From: Paulinella micropora
Lineage: Eukaryota; Cercozoa; Imbricatea; Euglyphida
Direction of reading: 5' to 3'
DNA length: 27,567 nucleotides
NCBI GenBank assembly: GCA_009731375.1
Contig: BJOX01000046.1
Span: forward strand, 921,913-949,479
In this document: positions 1-27,354 of the stretch, in pieces
Position numbering within the stretch: the stretch's first letter is position 1
Layout of the letters: the number at the start of each line of letters is the position of its first letter
Position numbers and translations under genes: made by a program
Notes under the pieces: model-generated
What the model saw: only the letters and a program-made list of their open reading frames with translations
The model's database searches: none
Told to the model about the DNA's origin: nothing

Positions 1-61
1 CCCCTCACGGGTGAGACGATGGAGGCGCATGTGCAGAAATGCATCAGCCATTGACAGAGAA
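1..61 (+). mobile_element. tRNA-derived SINE, 3' end only (copy 1)
   Basis: Matches the last 60 or so bases of the full copies, including GAAATGCATCAGCCATTGAC, followed by an ATT run. The 5' part lies outside the window. Confidence 0.8.
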
Positions 62-142
62 GCACTATTATTATTATTATTATTATTATTATGATTATTA
101 TGATTATTATGATTATTATTGTTGTTGTTGTTGTTGTTATTG

Positions 143-183
<41 letters not shown>

Positions 184-249
184 TTACTACTACTACTTCT
201 ACTACTATTACTACTACTACTACTACTACTGCTACTACTACTACTACTT

Positions 250-301
<52 letters not shown>

Positions 302-334
302 GAATAGGAGGAGGAGGAGGGAGCAAGCAGAAGA

Positions 335-401
<67 letters not shown>
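62..401 (+). repeat. Composite ATT-GTT-ACT-AGG-ATT triplet array
   Basis: Ordered blocks of ATT, GTT, ACT (ACTACT), AGGAGG with GGGAGCAAG, then ATT. The order recurs at 580-965. Confidence 0.9.
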
Positions 402-402
<1 letters not shown>

Positions 403-579
403 GGGAGTACATAGGCCATCGGTCCTTTCCATGGGCTGATTGGTATAAAGCTCCTAGAGTAATGTTCTATGCCGTCACTTCCTTTATTCCACCGATTGGT
501 GTGGAGACTTTCCTTATGGAATGGAGGACTGGATGCACATGGCCTTTTGGCTCAGCAATTGGCAGGAGATACACTATAC
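402..579. other. ATT-bounded unique island
   Basis: About 180 bp of complex sequence between ATT runs. The plus strand is open but unremarkable. No family or gene is recognised. Confidence 0.4.
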
Positions 580-631
580 ACTATTATTATTATTATTATT
601 ATTATTGTTGTTGTTATTGTACTACTACTAT

Positions 632-690
<59 letters not shown>

Positions 691-742
691 GCTACTACTA
701 CTACTGCTACTACTGCTACTACTACTACTAGTACTACTATAG

Positions 743-834
<92 letters not shown>

Positions 835-863
835 TACTACTACTACTACTACCACTACTATTA

Positions 864-926
<63 letters not shown>

Positions 927-1001
927 GTACAGGAGGAGGAGGAGGGAGCAAGAAGAACAAGGTGGGGGGGGGGGGGGGGGGGGGGGAAAAAAAAAAAAAA
1001 A
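580..1001 (+). repeat. Second composite triplet array, ending in poly-G/poly-A
   Basis: ATT, GTT and ACT blocks, then AGGAGGAGGAGGGAGCAAGA as in the first array, followed by G and A homopolymers and an N gap. Confidence 0.9.
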
Positions 1002-1070
1002 NNNNNNNNNNGTCAAAAACATCAGAGAACATTGCAGTCTGTGAGTGGGAATGCAAGGTCGAAATCAATG

Positions 1071-1486
1071 CAAAGTGACTGACCCTCCACACCTCCAGTT
1101 CCTTTTGATTGCTCTTGATATGTGATTTCGTTGGCAGCCCACATCGGAACCAGCTTCAGAGATGGAAGCATAAAATTTTCCGGTTTGTACACACATCACT
1201 GGTCGTCCTCGTTTTGCAGTTGCTTGCATGTGAGTGCAACCTTTTCCGCAAAATCTTCAACAACTCCCAAGTGAATGCAAAATGTCCTCAGGTGATGCAC
1301 TTTTCGGTGCGCGAGAGTAATGTCGCCTGGTGGTGTCCAGCAGGACCGATATACCGATCCCACACCCTTGGTGCCGGTGTTCTCCCGAAGAGCCTTGACG
1401 TAGTGTGGTGTAACAGAGCACAGATTTCCGTGGTGGCCTTTTCTGGGGGGGCAGGTTTCAGGGCGCCTCATTTTCTTCGCTACCTC
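1071..1486 (-). pseudogene. NUMOD1/IENR1-like coding fragment (probably frameshifted or spliced)
   Basis: Reading the reverse strand, 1486 to 1196 is open (AEVAKKMRRPETCPPRKG to TCKQLQNEDDQ, then stop). In another frame, roughly 1205 to 1071 encodes CVQTGKFYASISEAGSDVGC, then QRNHISRAIKRNWRCGG. The S-I-S-E-A-x3-VG...ISRAIK pattern resembles the NUMOD1 / intron-encoded-nuclease repeat, a helix-turn-helix-like DNA-binding motif found in homing endonucleases. The two parts could join by an intron or be frameshifted. No catalytic HNH or GIY-YIG motif is visible. Confidence 0.35.
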
Positions 1487-1590
1487 GGCCGGTCAGTCAC
1501 ATATAATTGGGGACAAATTCCCACCAAAACTTAAGAAATACATTTCCCACACACTGCAGGCAGACGGTACCAGTCCCATCAGAAGGGCTG

Positions 1591-1592
1591 CA

Positions 1593-1647
<55 letters not shown>

Positions 1648-2118
1648 NNNNNNNNNNNNNNNNNNNNNNNNNNNNNNNNNNNNNNNNNNNNNNNNNNNNN
1701 NNNNNNNNNNNNNNNNNNNNNNNNNNNNNNNNNNNNNNNNNNNNNNNNNNNNNNNNNNNNNNNNNNNNNNNNNNNNNNNNNNNNNNNNNNNNNNNNNNNN
1801 NNNNNNNNNNNNNNNNNNNNNNNNNNNNNNNNNNNNNNNNNNNNNNNNNNNNNNNNNNNNNNNNNNNNNNNNNNNNNNNNNNNNNNNNNNNNNNNNNNNN
1901 NNNNNNNNNNNNNNNNNNNNNNNNNNNNNNNNNNNNNNNNNNNNNNNNNNNNNNNNNNNNNNNNNNNNNNNNNNNNNNNNNNNNNNNNNNNNNNNNNNNN
2001 NNNNNNNNNNNNNNNNNNNNNNNNNNNNNNNNNNNNNNNNNNNNNNNNNNNNNNNNNNNNNNNNNNNNNNNNNNNNNNNNNNNNNNNNNNNNNNNNNNNN
2101 NNNNNNNNNNNNNNNNNN

Positions 2119-2182
<64 letters not shown>
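1591..2182 (+). repeat. Poly-A, N gap and TC array
   Basis: A poly-A run to 1647, a 471-bp gap, then a TC dinucleotide run to about 2182. Confidence 0.9.
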
Positions 2183-2185
<3 letters not shown>

Positions 2186-2848
2186 AATGTTCCATGTGTA
2201 TGTGTGTTTGGTCTGTTTTTGTGTCTTCTTGTTTCTTTGTTTGTCCCGTCTGTCTGTCTGTCTGTCTATCTCAGACTCTGTCTGTGTCTCTCTGTGCCTG
2301 TCTGTGTCTGTATGTACATATGTATGTATGTATGTATGTTACAGTAGTTCCATTTTATGTATGTATGCATGCATGTGTGTATGTATGTATGTATGTATGT
2401 ATGTATGTATGTATGTCATGTATGTTATGTATGTATGTTATGTATGTATGTCAATATGTATGTATGTATGTATGTATGTATGTCTGTAAGTATGTATGTA
2501 TGTATGACATATGTATATATGTATGTATGTATGTATGTATGCATGCATATGTATGCATGCATGTATGCATGCATGCATGCATGTATGTATGTATGTATGT
2601 ATGTATGTTACATTGTATGTATGTATGTATGTATTTATGCATGCATGCATGTATGTTTGTATATGTATGTATGTATGTATGTATGTATGCATGCATGTAT
2701 GCTGTGTGTGTGTGTGTATGTGTGTGTGTATGTATGTATGTATGTATGTATGTATGTATGCATGATGCATGATGTATGTACGATATCGATGTACTATGTA
2801 TGTATGTATCTATGTATGTATGTATGCATGTATGTATGTATATGTATG

Positions 2849-2880
<32 letters not shown>

Positions 2881-2973
2881 TGGTATGTATGTATGTATGC
2901 ATGTATGCATGTATGCATGTATGCATGTATGCATGCATGTATGTATGTATTTATGTATGTATATATATATATG

Positions 2974-3004
<31 letters not shown>

Positions 3005-3283
3005 TTATGCATGCATGCATGTATGTATGTATATGTATGTATGTATGTATGTATGCATGCATGCATGTGTGTGTGCGTGTGTGTGTATGTGTATGTGTGT
3101 GTGTGTGTGTATGTATTTATCTACGTATGTATGTATGTATGTATGTATGTTTGTATGCATGATGCATGATGTATGTACGATGTACTATGTATGTATGTAT
3201 GTATGTATATGTATGTGTATGTATGTATGTATGTATATGTATGTATGTATATGTATGTATGTATGTATGTATATGTATGTATG

Positions 3284-3317
<34 letters not shown>

Positions 3318-3416
3318 TGGTATGTATGTATGTATGTATGTATGTATGCATGTATGCATGTATGCATGTATGTATGTATATATGTACATATGTATGTATA
3401 TATTTATATATGTATG

Positions 3417-3447
<31 letters not shown>

Positions 3448-3500
3448 TTTACATTGTATGTATGTATGTATGTATTTATGCATGCATGCATGTATGTATG

Positions 3501-3532
<32 letters not shown>

Positions 3533-3576
3533 TGTATGTACGTATGTATGTGTGTATGTATGTATGTATGTATGCA

Positions 3577-3611
<35 letters not shown>

Positions 3612-5281
3612 ATGCATGATGCATGATGTATGTACGATGTACTATGTATGTATTTATGTATGTATGTATGTATGTATGTAAGCATGCATGTAAGCACGCA
3701 TGTACGTATATTCATGTATGTATGTATGTATGTATGTATGTATGTATGTATGTGTGTATGTATGTATGTATGTATGTATGTATGTATGGAATGTATGGAA
3801 TGTATGGTATGTATGTATGCATGTATGCATGTATGTATGTATGTATGTATGTATGTATGTATGTATGTTCGTATGTTATGTATGTATGCATGCATGTATG
3901 CATGTATGTGTGTATGTGTGTATGCATTTGCATCTTTGTATGTATGTATGTATGTATGTATGGATGCATGTATGCATGCATGTATGTATGTGTGCATGTA
4001 TGCATTCATGTATGTATGTATGTATGTATGTATGGATGGATGGATGCATGTATGCATGCATGTATGTATGTATGCATGTATGCATTCGTGTATGTATGTA
4101 TGTATGTATGTATCTATGCATGCATGCCTGTATGTATGTATGTATGTATGTATGCATGTATGCATGTATGCATGTATGTATGTATGTATGTATGTATGCA
4201 TGCATGTATGCATGCATGTATGCATGTATGTATGCATGTATGTATGTATGTATGTATGCATGTATGCATGCATGCATGTATGTATGTATGCATGTATGCA
4301 TGCATGCATGTATGTATGTATGCATGTATGTATGTATGTATGTATGTATGCATGTATGCATGTATGCATGTACTATGATGTATGTATGCATGTATGTCTG
4401 TGCGTATGTATGTATGTATGTATGTATTTATGTGTGTATGTGTGTATGCATGTATGTATGTATGTATGTATGTATGTATGCATGCATGCATGCATGCATG
4501 TATATATGTATATATGTATGTATGTATGTTTGCATGCATGCATGTATGTATGTTATGCATGTTATGCATGTATGTATGTATGTACGTACGTATGTATGTA
4601 TGTATGTATGCATGTATGTATGTATGCATGTATGCATGTATGCATGTATGCATGTATGCATGTATGTATGTATGTATGCATGTATGTATGCATGTATGTA
4701 TGTATGTATGTATGTATGTATGTATGTATGTATATATGTATGTATATATGTATGTATGTATGTATGTATGTAATTGTATGCATGCATGTATGTATGCATG
4801 TATGTATGCATGTATGTATGTATGTATGTATGTATGTATGCATGTATGCATGCATGCATGCATGCATGCATGCATGTACGTATGTATGTATGTATGTATG
4901 TATGCATGCATGCATGTATGTATGTTATGCATGTATGTATGTATGTATGTATTTACGTATTTATGTATGTATGTATACATGCATGCATGCATGTATGCAT
5001 GTATGCATGTATGAATGTATGCATGTATGCATGTATGCATATATGCATTTATGTATGTATGTATGTATATATGTATGTATGTATGTATGTATGCATGTAT
5101 GTATGTATGTACGTACGTATGTATGTATGTATGTATGTATGCATGTATGTATGTATGCATGTATGCATGTATGCATGTATGCATGTATGTATGTATGTAT
5201 GCATGTATGTATGCATGTATGTATGTATGTATGTATGTATGTATGTATGTATGTATGTATATATGTATGTATATATGTATG

Positions 5282-5320
<39 letters not shown>

Positions 5321-5672
5321 TTGTATGCATGCATGTATGTATGCATGTATGTATGTATGTATGTATGTATGCATGTATGCATGCATGCATGCATGCATGC
5401 ATGTATGTATGTATGTATGTATGTATGTATGTATGCATGCATGCATGTATGTATGTTATGCATGTATGTATGTATGTATGTATTTATGTATTTTATGTAT
5501 GTATGTATACATGCATGCATGCATGTATGCATGTATGAATGTATGCATGTATGCATGTATGCATATATGCATTTATGTATGTATGTATGTATATATGTAT
5601 GTATGTATGTATGTATGCATGTATGCATGTATGCATGTATGTATGTGTGTATGTATGTATGTGTGTGTGTTT
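2183..5672 (+). repeat. ATGT tetranucleotide array with higher-order repeats (3.4 kb)
   Basis: After a short TGTC-rich lead-in, ATGT/GCAT repeat dominates. Marker interruptions recur: GCATGATGCATGATGTATGT near 2760, 3156 and 3614; TAATTGTATGCATGCATG near 4771 and 5318; TATGTTATGCATG near 4550, 4921 and 5453. Larger segments have therefore been duplicated. All ORFs here (MYVC-type) come from the repeat. Confidence 0.95.
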
Positions 5673-6248
5673 GTACGTTAGTTCAGTCTTCATCAATATC
5701 GATATAGTTTCCTGTTGTTGCAAACAGGCTGTTGAAAACGAAATTTTTGATTAAAAATTTCTTCTGTCAAGTAAACTTTTTGAGTTTATCGTTTTCAATG
5801 TTTGTTTTTATTGTTATTGACTCGCTTTTAATATTTAACTAACACGAAACGTACGGTGAAATATATTTAATATAGTAAGATTTCCAAAATTTTCATCCTC
5901 ACAGTTGCGATTGTCCGAGGCACTCGGTGGCAAATTCGAACTTGGAGAAAATTAACACAATATTGCAATATCATAGTAATAATTCGGTCCGGTACGGTAT
6001 TCACATGATTCTGGATCATACTGATAATATGATCTTATTCAATATTATTCAACTTATGATTAGTATTAATATTAATATATTCTAGAGGCGCCCCTAGTAA
6101 TCAATCCTATTCAATAATATTCAAGCCAATATTATGCTTCAATATAACTTATTCAATATTATTCAATTAGTGTTATTCAATATTATTCAATATTATTCAA
6201 TATTATTCAATATTATTCAAATATTATTTAACGTTATTATTCAAGATG
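5673..6248. repeat. AT-rich island with an interspersed repeat and TATTCAATAT array
   Basis: About 5939-6110 matches the inverted copy at 20478-20652. TATTATTCAATAT-type repeats follow (about 6110-6230). No gene is seen. Confidence 0.7.
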
Positions 6249-6525
6249 ATATTGCTGTTGACATTCAAGACAACAAAAATTAGTTTTTCATTTTTGTGTC
6301 AGATTTTCATTTTTGTGACAGTTTTTCATTTTTGTGACAAAAATTTAAATTTTCAAATTTAACGGTAACATTTCGCGAAAATTTACGATATTTTGCGGAC
6401 GAATATAGCCGTTAATTTGAAAAATTCAAATTTTCACCCAAAATCAAAATTCCAACCAAAACTGAAATTCCAACCAAAACATAAAAATCAATTTTTTTTG
6501 TTGTCTTGAATGTCAACAGCAATAT
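6249..6525. mobile_element. MITE-like element with 30-bp terminal inverted repeats
   Basis: The ends are exact inverted repeats for about 30 bp, starting ATATTGCTGTTGACATTCAA. A second, internal inverted repeat (about AATTTTCAAATTTAACGG with CCGTTAATTTGAAAAATT) would extend the hairpin. A 15-bp direct repeat, ATATTATTTAACGTT, is found at 6221-6235 and 6522-6536. At 277 bp with no ORF, it is non-autonomous. Confidence 0.65.
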
Positions 6526-6617
6526 TATTTAACGTTCTCAAAATTATTAAACCTAATTATTGAATATCATTAATGTTGGTCAATATTACTTTTTAACGAT
6601 AGGCTGATGATGATGAT

Positions 6618-6632
6618 GAGAGAGAGCGAGAG

Positions 6633-6682
<50 letters not shown>

Positions 6683-6751
6683 GGAGGGAGGGAGGGAGGG
6701 AGAGAGAGAGAGAGCCTGAGAGAGCGAGAGTGTGTGTGTGTGTGTGAAACT

Positions 6752-6790
<39 letters not shown>

Positions 6791-6865
6791 CGTGGCAGAG
6801 AGAGAGACAGACCGTGGCAGAGAGAGAGAGAGAGAGAGAAAGAGAAAGAGAGAGAGAGAGAGAGA

Positions 6866-6914
<49 letters not shown>

Positions 6915-7026
6915 AGAGAGAGAGATAGAGAAAAAGAGAGCCTCGGAGAGAGAGAAAGAGAGAGAGAGAGATGGATAAGAGGAGAGAGGAGAGAGGGAGA
7001 GAGGGAGAGAGGGAGAAAGGGGAAAG
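6618..7026 (+). repeat. GAGA/GATA array
   Basis: AG repeat with GATA, GGGA and TGTG blocks; GAGACAGACCGTGGCAGAGA occurs twice (about 6781 and 6805). Confidence 0.9.
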
Positions 7027-7393
7027 ACATATATGCATACATGCATGCATGCATACATACATGCATACATGCATACATGCATACATGCATACATACATAC
7101 ATACATACATACATACATACATACATGCATACATGCATACTGCATACATACATAGATACATAGATACATACATACACACATACACACATGCATGCATCAT
7201 GCATGCATACATACATACATACATACATACACACACATACATACATACATACATACATACCTGCATACCTACATACCTACATACCAATATACCTACATGC
7301 ATACGTACATACATGCACATACATACATACATGCACATACATACATGCATACATACATACATACATACACATACATACATACATACACATACA

Positions 7394-7425
<32 letters not shown>

Positions 7426-7770
7426 CATACATACATGCATACATACATACATACATACATACATACATACACACATACATACACACACACACATACACAT
7501 ACATACAGACATACAGACATACATACATACATACATACATACATATGTCATTGCATGCGTACATGCATACATACATACATACAAACAAGCATACATACAT
7601 ACATACATACATGCATGCATGCACGCACGCATGCATGCATGCATACATACATACATACATACATACATACATACATGCATGCATGCATGCATGCATGCAT
7701 GCATACATACATACATACATACATACATACATGCATGCATGCATACATGCATACATGCGTACATACAATA

Positions 7771-7801
<31 letters not shown>

Positions 7802-8019
7802 CATCCATACCAATATATACCTACCTACCTACCTACCTACTTACCTACCTACATTCATGCATAAATACATACATACATACAAACATACATACATACATAC
7901 ATACATGCACCTACCTACCTACCTACCTACATACCTACATACCTACCTGCCTGCCTACATGCATACATACATACATACATACATACATGCATGCATGCAT
8001 ACATACATGCATACATTGC
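7027..8019 (+). repeat. ATAC tetranucleotide array (inverse strand sense of the ATGT array)
   Basis: CATA/GCATAC repeat with TACC blocks near 7815-7855 and 7905-7960. It is complementary to the 2183-5672 array. Confidence 0.95.
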
Positions 8020-8484
8020 ACGTATGTATGTATGTATGTATGTACATATTAAATTGAAACAATTTCCACAACACAGCTGTGTGTATGTATGCATGTATGT
8101 ATGTATGTATGTATGTACATATTAAATTGAAACAATTTCCACAACACAGCTGTGTGTATGTATGTATGTATGTATGTATGTATGTATGTACATATTAAAT
8201 TGAAACAATTTCCACAACACAGCTGTATGTATGCATGTATGTATGTATGTATGTATGTATCTATGTATGTGTGTATTTATGTATGTCCATGTCGTCAAGG
8301 TTGAAATAATTTGCACAACACAGCTTTATGTATGTATGTATGTATGTACGTCTATGTAAAGGTGAAACAATGCCCACAACACAGCTGCATGTATGTACGT
8401 ACGTATGTATGTATGTATGTATATATGTATATATGTATGTTGTATGTATGTATGTATGTGTATGTATGTACGTACATATGTATG
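8020..8484 (+). repeat. ATGT array carrying a 70-110-bp composite minisatellite
   Basis: Five units join ATGT repeat to a unique core. The core reads AAATTGAAACAATTTCCACA followed by ACACAGCTGTG in the first three (from 8049, 8122 and 8194). It is diverged in the last two (near 8297 and 8358). Confidence 0.9.
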
Positions 8485-8676
8485 TACAGACAGAACAGAC
8501 AGACAGACAGAACAGACAGACAGACAGAACAGACAGACAGACAGAACAGACAGACAGACAGAACAGACAGACAGACAGAACAGACAGAACAGACAGACAG
8601 AACAGACAGACAGAACAGAGAAAAGACAGAACAGAGAACAGACAGACAGAACAGAACAGGCAGAACAGAACAGAAG
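8485..8676 (+). repeat. ACAG(ACAG)n AACAGAC minisatellite
   Basis: AGAC tetramers interrupted every three or four units by AACAGAC, giving a regular higher-order unit, then degenerating to AACAG. Confidence 0.9.
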
Positions 8677-9080
8677 AATTTTAAATTTCGCAAACATAAT
8701 TGTGTGCTTGAAATTTTTTATGTTCCTGAGCTACGTGTCAGCCTGGAAAATTCCGACATCAGTACTGACCTCACTTATGTTTATTATGACAAATGCTGCG
8801 ATTTTTGCAAAAAGCGAAAGATTGCAGAGGAAGTTACAGAAGCAGATGGATGAAAGGGCATGTCTGCCAGTGCAAAATTTTTCCAAGTCCTTGTACAGTC
8901 AGTCAAAAGGACGAGCAAAGGTTCCGTAAAAGCGGTGTTTTTTTAGAGCTGCAAGAATCGGCTCAGAAAAGTTAGCGAAGAAAATGAGGCCCTGAAAACC
9001 TCTTTGGGTGGTGAACTAGAAAAATAGGACAAAAAATACAGAAAAATGACCGCTGGTTACCGTAGGCCTGACACTATCTA
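8677..9080 (+). other. Coding-like fragment of unknown nature
   Basis: From about 8677 to 8853 one frame reads NFKFRKHNCVLEIFYVPELR, continues through YYDKCCDFCKKRKIAEEV and ends at TGA. Composition is protein-like and Cys/Lys-rich. Other frames stay open a little further, suggesting decay. There is no obvious start and no recognised family. Confidence 0.2.
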
Positions 9081-9854
9081 TTGTATGCCAAAAGGCAAAA
9101 GGCAAATTTCTTGAGACGATCGATTTCAAAAAACAAAAAAAAATCAAAAGCGCGATTTCTTTTCAAACAACTGTTTGTGTCGATAACTTTCGTCGTCAGT
9201 CCAACTCACACACACCAACTCGTGCACATGCTAACAAACGGCTCTCCTGTCCACACATGTATAATTTGTTTCCTCCTCGTACTGGTGTCTTTTGCCCGTG
9301 CATGTTTTTCATCTGCTAAGTTCGTTTGTGTCTGGATTGTCATGCATCGATGGTCTATTTCTGAGCATTTCATGCTTGCCTTTTTGTTGCCTGTCATGCG
9401 AACAACCATGATATCAGTCCGCTTGTGCCGTTGCCATTACTGTTGCCTGTTTGTTTGAGAAGGTAATTTTACCGCTTCTACCACACTCTGTGTGACATGA
9501 GCTTTACTTTCTCCATCTCACAAGCTTCCCTACATCTAAACACTTTGCAATAATAGTGTGTATGTTGAGATGTTTAAGATGTCGAGAAGGTGGTGTTGAA
9601 TCACCGTTCGTTTTATGTATTGTATTCACAATGTGTTGCGAGGTGTTTCGTGTTTCTGTGGTAGTAGTCTGACGTCACAAAAAAAATGTGTTGCTTTGTA
9701 CCTTGCATCTCCGCCTTTCATTTTGCAAAGCAGCACATCTTTTCTCCTCCTGCCTCTTAGTCCTCTCGCAGGTGCAGTGTGACTGGATACAATTGACATT
9801 GTCGATTGTCCCATTTCTTCCGTTCTGCTAGCACACCACGGTAGAAAGTGCAGT
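9081..9854 (+). other. Upstream region of the SOD gene
   Basis: Unique, non-repetitive sequence. I see no second gene and no confident core promoter besides the CRE-like site at 9670. It presumably holds the promoter and 5' UTR. Confidence 0.5.
9670..9677 (+). promoter_or_regulatory. CRE-like palindrome TGACGTCA upstream of the SOD gene
   Basis: A perfect 8-bp cAMP-response-element palindrome lies 178 bp upstream of the start codon. It is bound by bZIP (CREB/ATF) factors in many eukaryotes. I see no clear TATA box nearby, so the transcription start is unknown. One such site can occur by chance. Confidence 0.25.
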
Positions 9855-25260
<15,406 letters not shown>

Positions 25261-25475
25261 ATACATACATACATATATACAAACATACATACATGCATAC
25301 ATACATACATACATACGTACATACATACATACATACATACATACATACATACATACATACATACGTACATACATACGTACCGTACGGTACGGTACGGTAC
25401 ATACATACGTACCGTACCGTACGGTACGGTACGGTACATGCATACATACATACATACATACATCGTATGTACACG
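25261..25475 (+). repeat. ATAC array with GTACC/GGTAC palindromic block
   Basis: ATAC repeat after the stop codon, possibly 3' UTR. At 25372-25438 it changes to CGTAC-type pentamers that flip orientation twice. Confidence 0.85.
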
Positions 25476-25486
25476 CATACACCTCT

Positions 25487-25490
<4 letters not shown>

Positions 25491-25568
<78 letters not shown>

Positions 25569-25569
25569 C
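25491..25569 (+). repeat. Poly-C run ending in an assembly gap
   Basis: About 76 C residues next to ten N. Similar runs flank gaps at 10297-10338 and 11387-11434. Confidence 0.9.
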
Positions 25570-25579
25570 NNNNNNNNNN

Positions 25580-26500
25580 TTTCCGGTGTCGGGTGGCGAG
25601 AGGAGCCACCCCCCCCTCACCAGGCCAGCAAAAGGTGGTCTGGGGTGGCTCTTGCACCCGCAGCCTGAATTTTAGATAACATTGTGTAGAAGCTTTTGCC
25701 TGCTTTGCCTACTTAAGGAGCGCGAACCTTTGTCACCTTTCCCTTTCCCCCACCGCCAACAGTGGGCCATATTTCCGCCGTAGCACATGATAAGACCTCG
25801 GGAATTCGACCGTAAAATGCGGCTCAATCACGGGATCTCTATGTAGGAAATGGTAGAAATGTCCACTGAACGACTGTCTGAATGGCAAAACTATCCAATG
25901 TTGAGCCCTTTTTTTCCTGTATCATGAGTTAAGATTTAAGGGCAAGCGATCTGAATGCTTTAGCCCAGAGCCTCCTATCTTAAGTCGTGACGTAGAAAGA
26001 AATGGGAAGCGTTCAAAACGCTTGGACGAGTCTTGCTACCGGCTAGTCTACATCTACATCTCAACCAACGCAACGCCAAGAGTATCGAGTCTTTTTTGAG
26101 ACCAAACCATCAACCACTTTTCCCCCTCCCCCCCCTCCCCTTTCCAACTTAAAAACAAAAAGAAAAAAAAGAGGCGCTGTGCTCATGCACACTTCGGCCT
26201 GCTGTGCAAAAGCAATCCTGAACCGCCTTCAGCAGCCCTCACTCCACCGACCTACCAAGAAAACTAGATATTAAGCTAGTCCAAGCAAAAACAAAACCGG
26301 AGAGGCAGTGAGCATGAGTGCAGGCAACGAGAGAGAGAGAGAGAGACAGAGAGAAATACTTGCTCGTAAGTGAGCTGAACTCACATCTCAGTGAATACTT
26401 TTCATGTGCAGTCACATATTCTATTACTTTTAATAACACTGTTATTATCAATATTAAACTTCGCCTTTAAAACATTGCTATATTGATCAATCAACGCGAT
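25580..26500. other. Unassigned unique sequence
   Basis: About 900 bp of non-repetitive sequence with no convincing ORF on either strand. It begins with an inverted-repeat-like stretch around CCACCCCCCCTCACC and GGTGGTCTGGGGTGGC (25607-25652). A short GA run lies at 26330-26345. I see no gene. Confidence 0.5.

Positions 26501-26502
<2 letters not shown>

Positions 26503-26562
<60 letters not shown>
26503..26562 (+). repeat. ATT array
   Basis: ATT run preceding the insertion at 26563. Confidence 0.9.
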
Positions 26563-26563
<1 letters not shown>

Positions 26564-26805
26564 GAGGCAGCTCTAGCAACCGCGCTTGGTGTATGCACTT
26601 GCACATTCGGTGACGTCTTGCAAGAGGTTGCTGGGACTGCGGAATAACCTCGGCTTAGTGCAGTCTTGCCCTCAGGAGCTCCATCGGTGGCCCCGATCAT
26701 CAGGCGAGAGACTGACACGGGGGGGTGGAGGACCTCGAACAAGGGTATTGGAGGCTTATGTCCGTTGAGGATATGCCATTAGCTGCATCAGTACGCCTCA
26801 GATAT

Positions 26806-26807
<2 letters not shown>
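26563..26807. mobile_element. ATT-bounded interspersed element
   Basis: About 245 bp of GC-richer sequence bounded by ATT runs. The reverse strand is open across most of it (starting MFEVLHPPVSVSRLMIGATD). It may be a fragment of a repeat family; only one copy occurs in this window, so the family status is inferred from its setting. Confidence 0.4.
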
Positions 26808-27087
<280 letters not shown>

Positions 27088-27354
27088 GGACACCGTGATA
27101 GCCCAGTGGTCAAGTTCTACCATCTGGGCCCTGTCGCCAGTTCGATTCCCGTCGGTGCCACCAGTATTTTCATTGAACATACCGGTCTATTTCTGGACCA
27201 GTATTTTCATTGAACATACCGGCCCGTCTGGAAGTGTTGGAACTGCCCTTGCGGGGGTGTCATTAGAGCTTATCGTCAATTCTTCGTACTCCCCTCACGG
27301 GTGAGACGATGGAGGCGCATGTGCAGAAATGCATCAGCCATTGACAGAGAAACA
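27088..27354 (+). mobile_element. tRNA-derived SINE, full-length (copy 4)
   Basis: Same family, with the doubled CCAGTATTTTCATTG unit as in copy 2; the first unit carries a small change (GGTCTATTTCTGG). ATT repeat lies on both sides and runs to the window end. Confidence 0.85.

Noticed and set aside
1507-2772. A 421-residue ORF spanning the first large N gap
   Set aside because: It is built from poly-A, N, TC and ATGT repeat; the continuity is an artefact of the N run.
2183-5672. Many long ORFs encoding MYVC or HTYI repeats
   Set aside because: ATGT and its complement have no stop codon in any frame, so ORFs arise automatically. Nothing protein-like is conserved.
7027-8019. Long ORFs in the ATAC array
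   Set aside because: Same reason: a stop-free tetranucleotide repeat on both strands.
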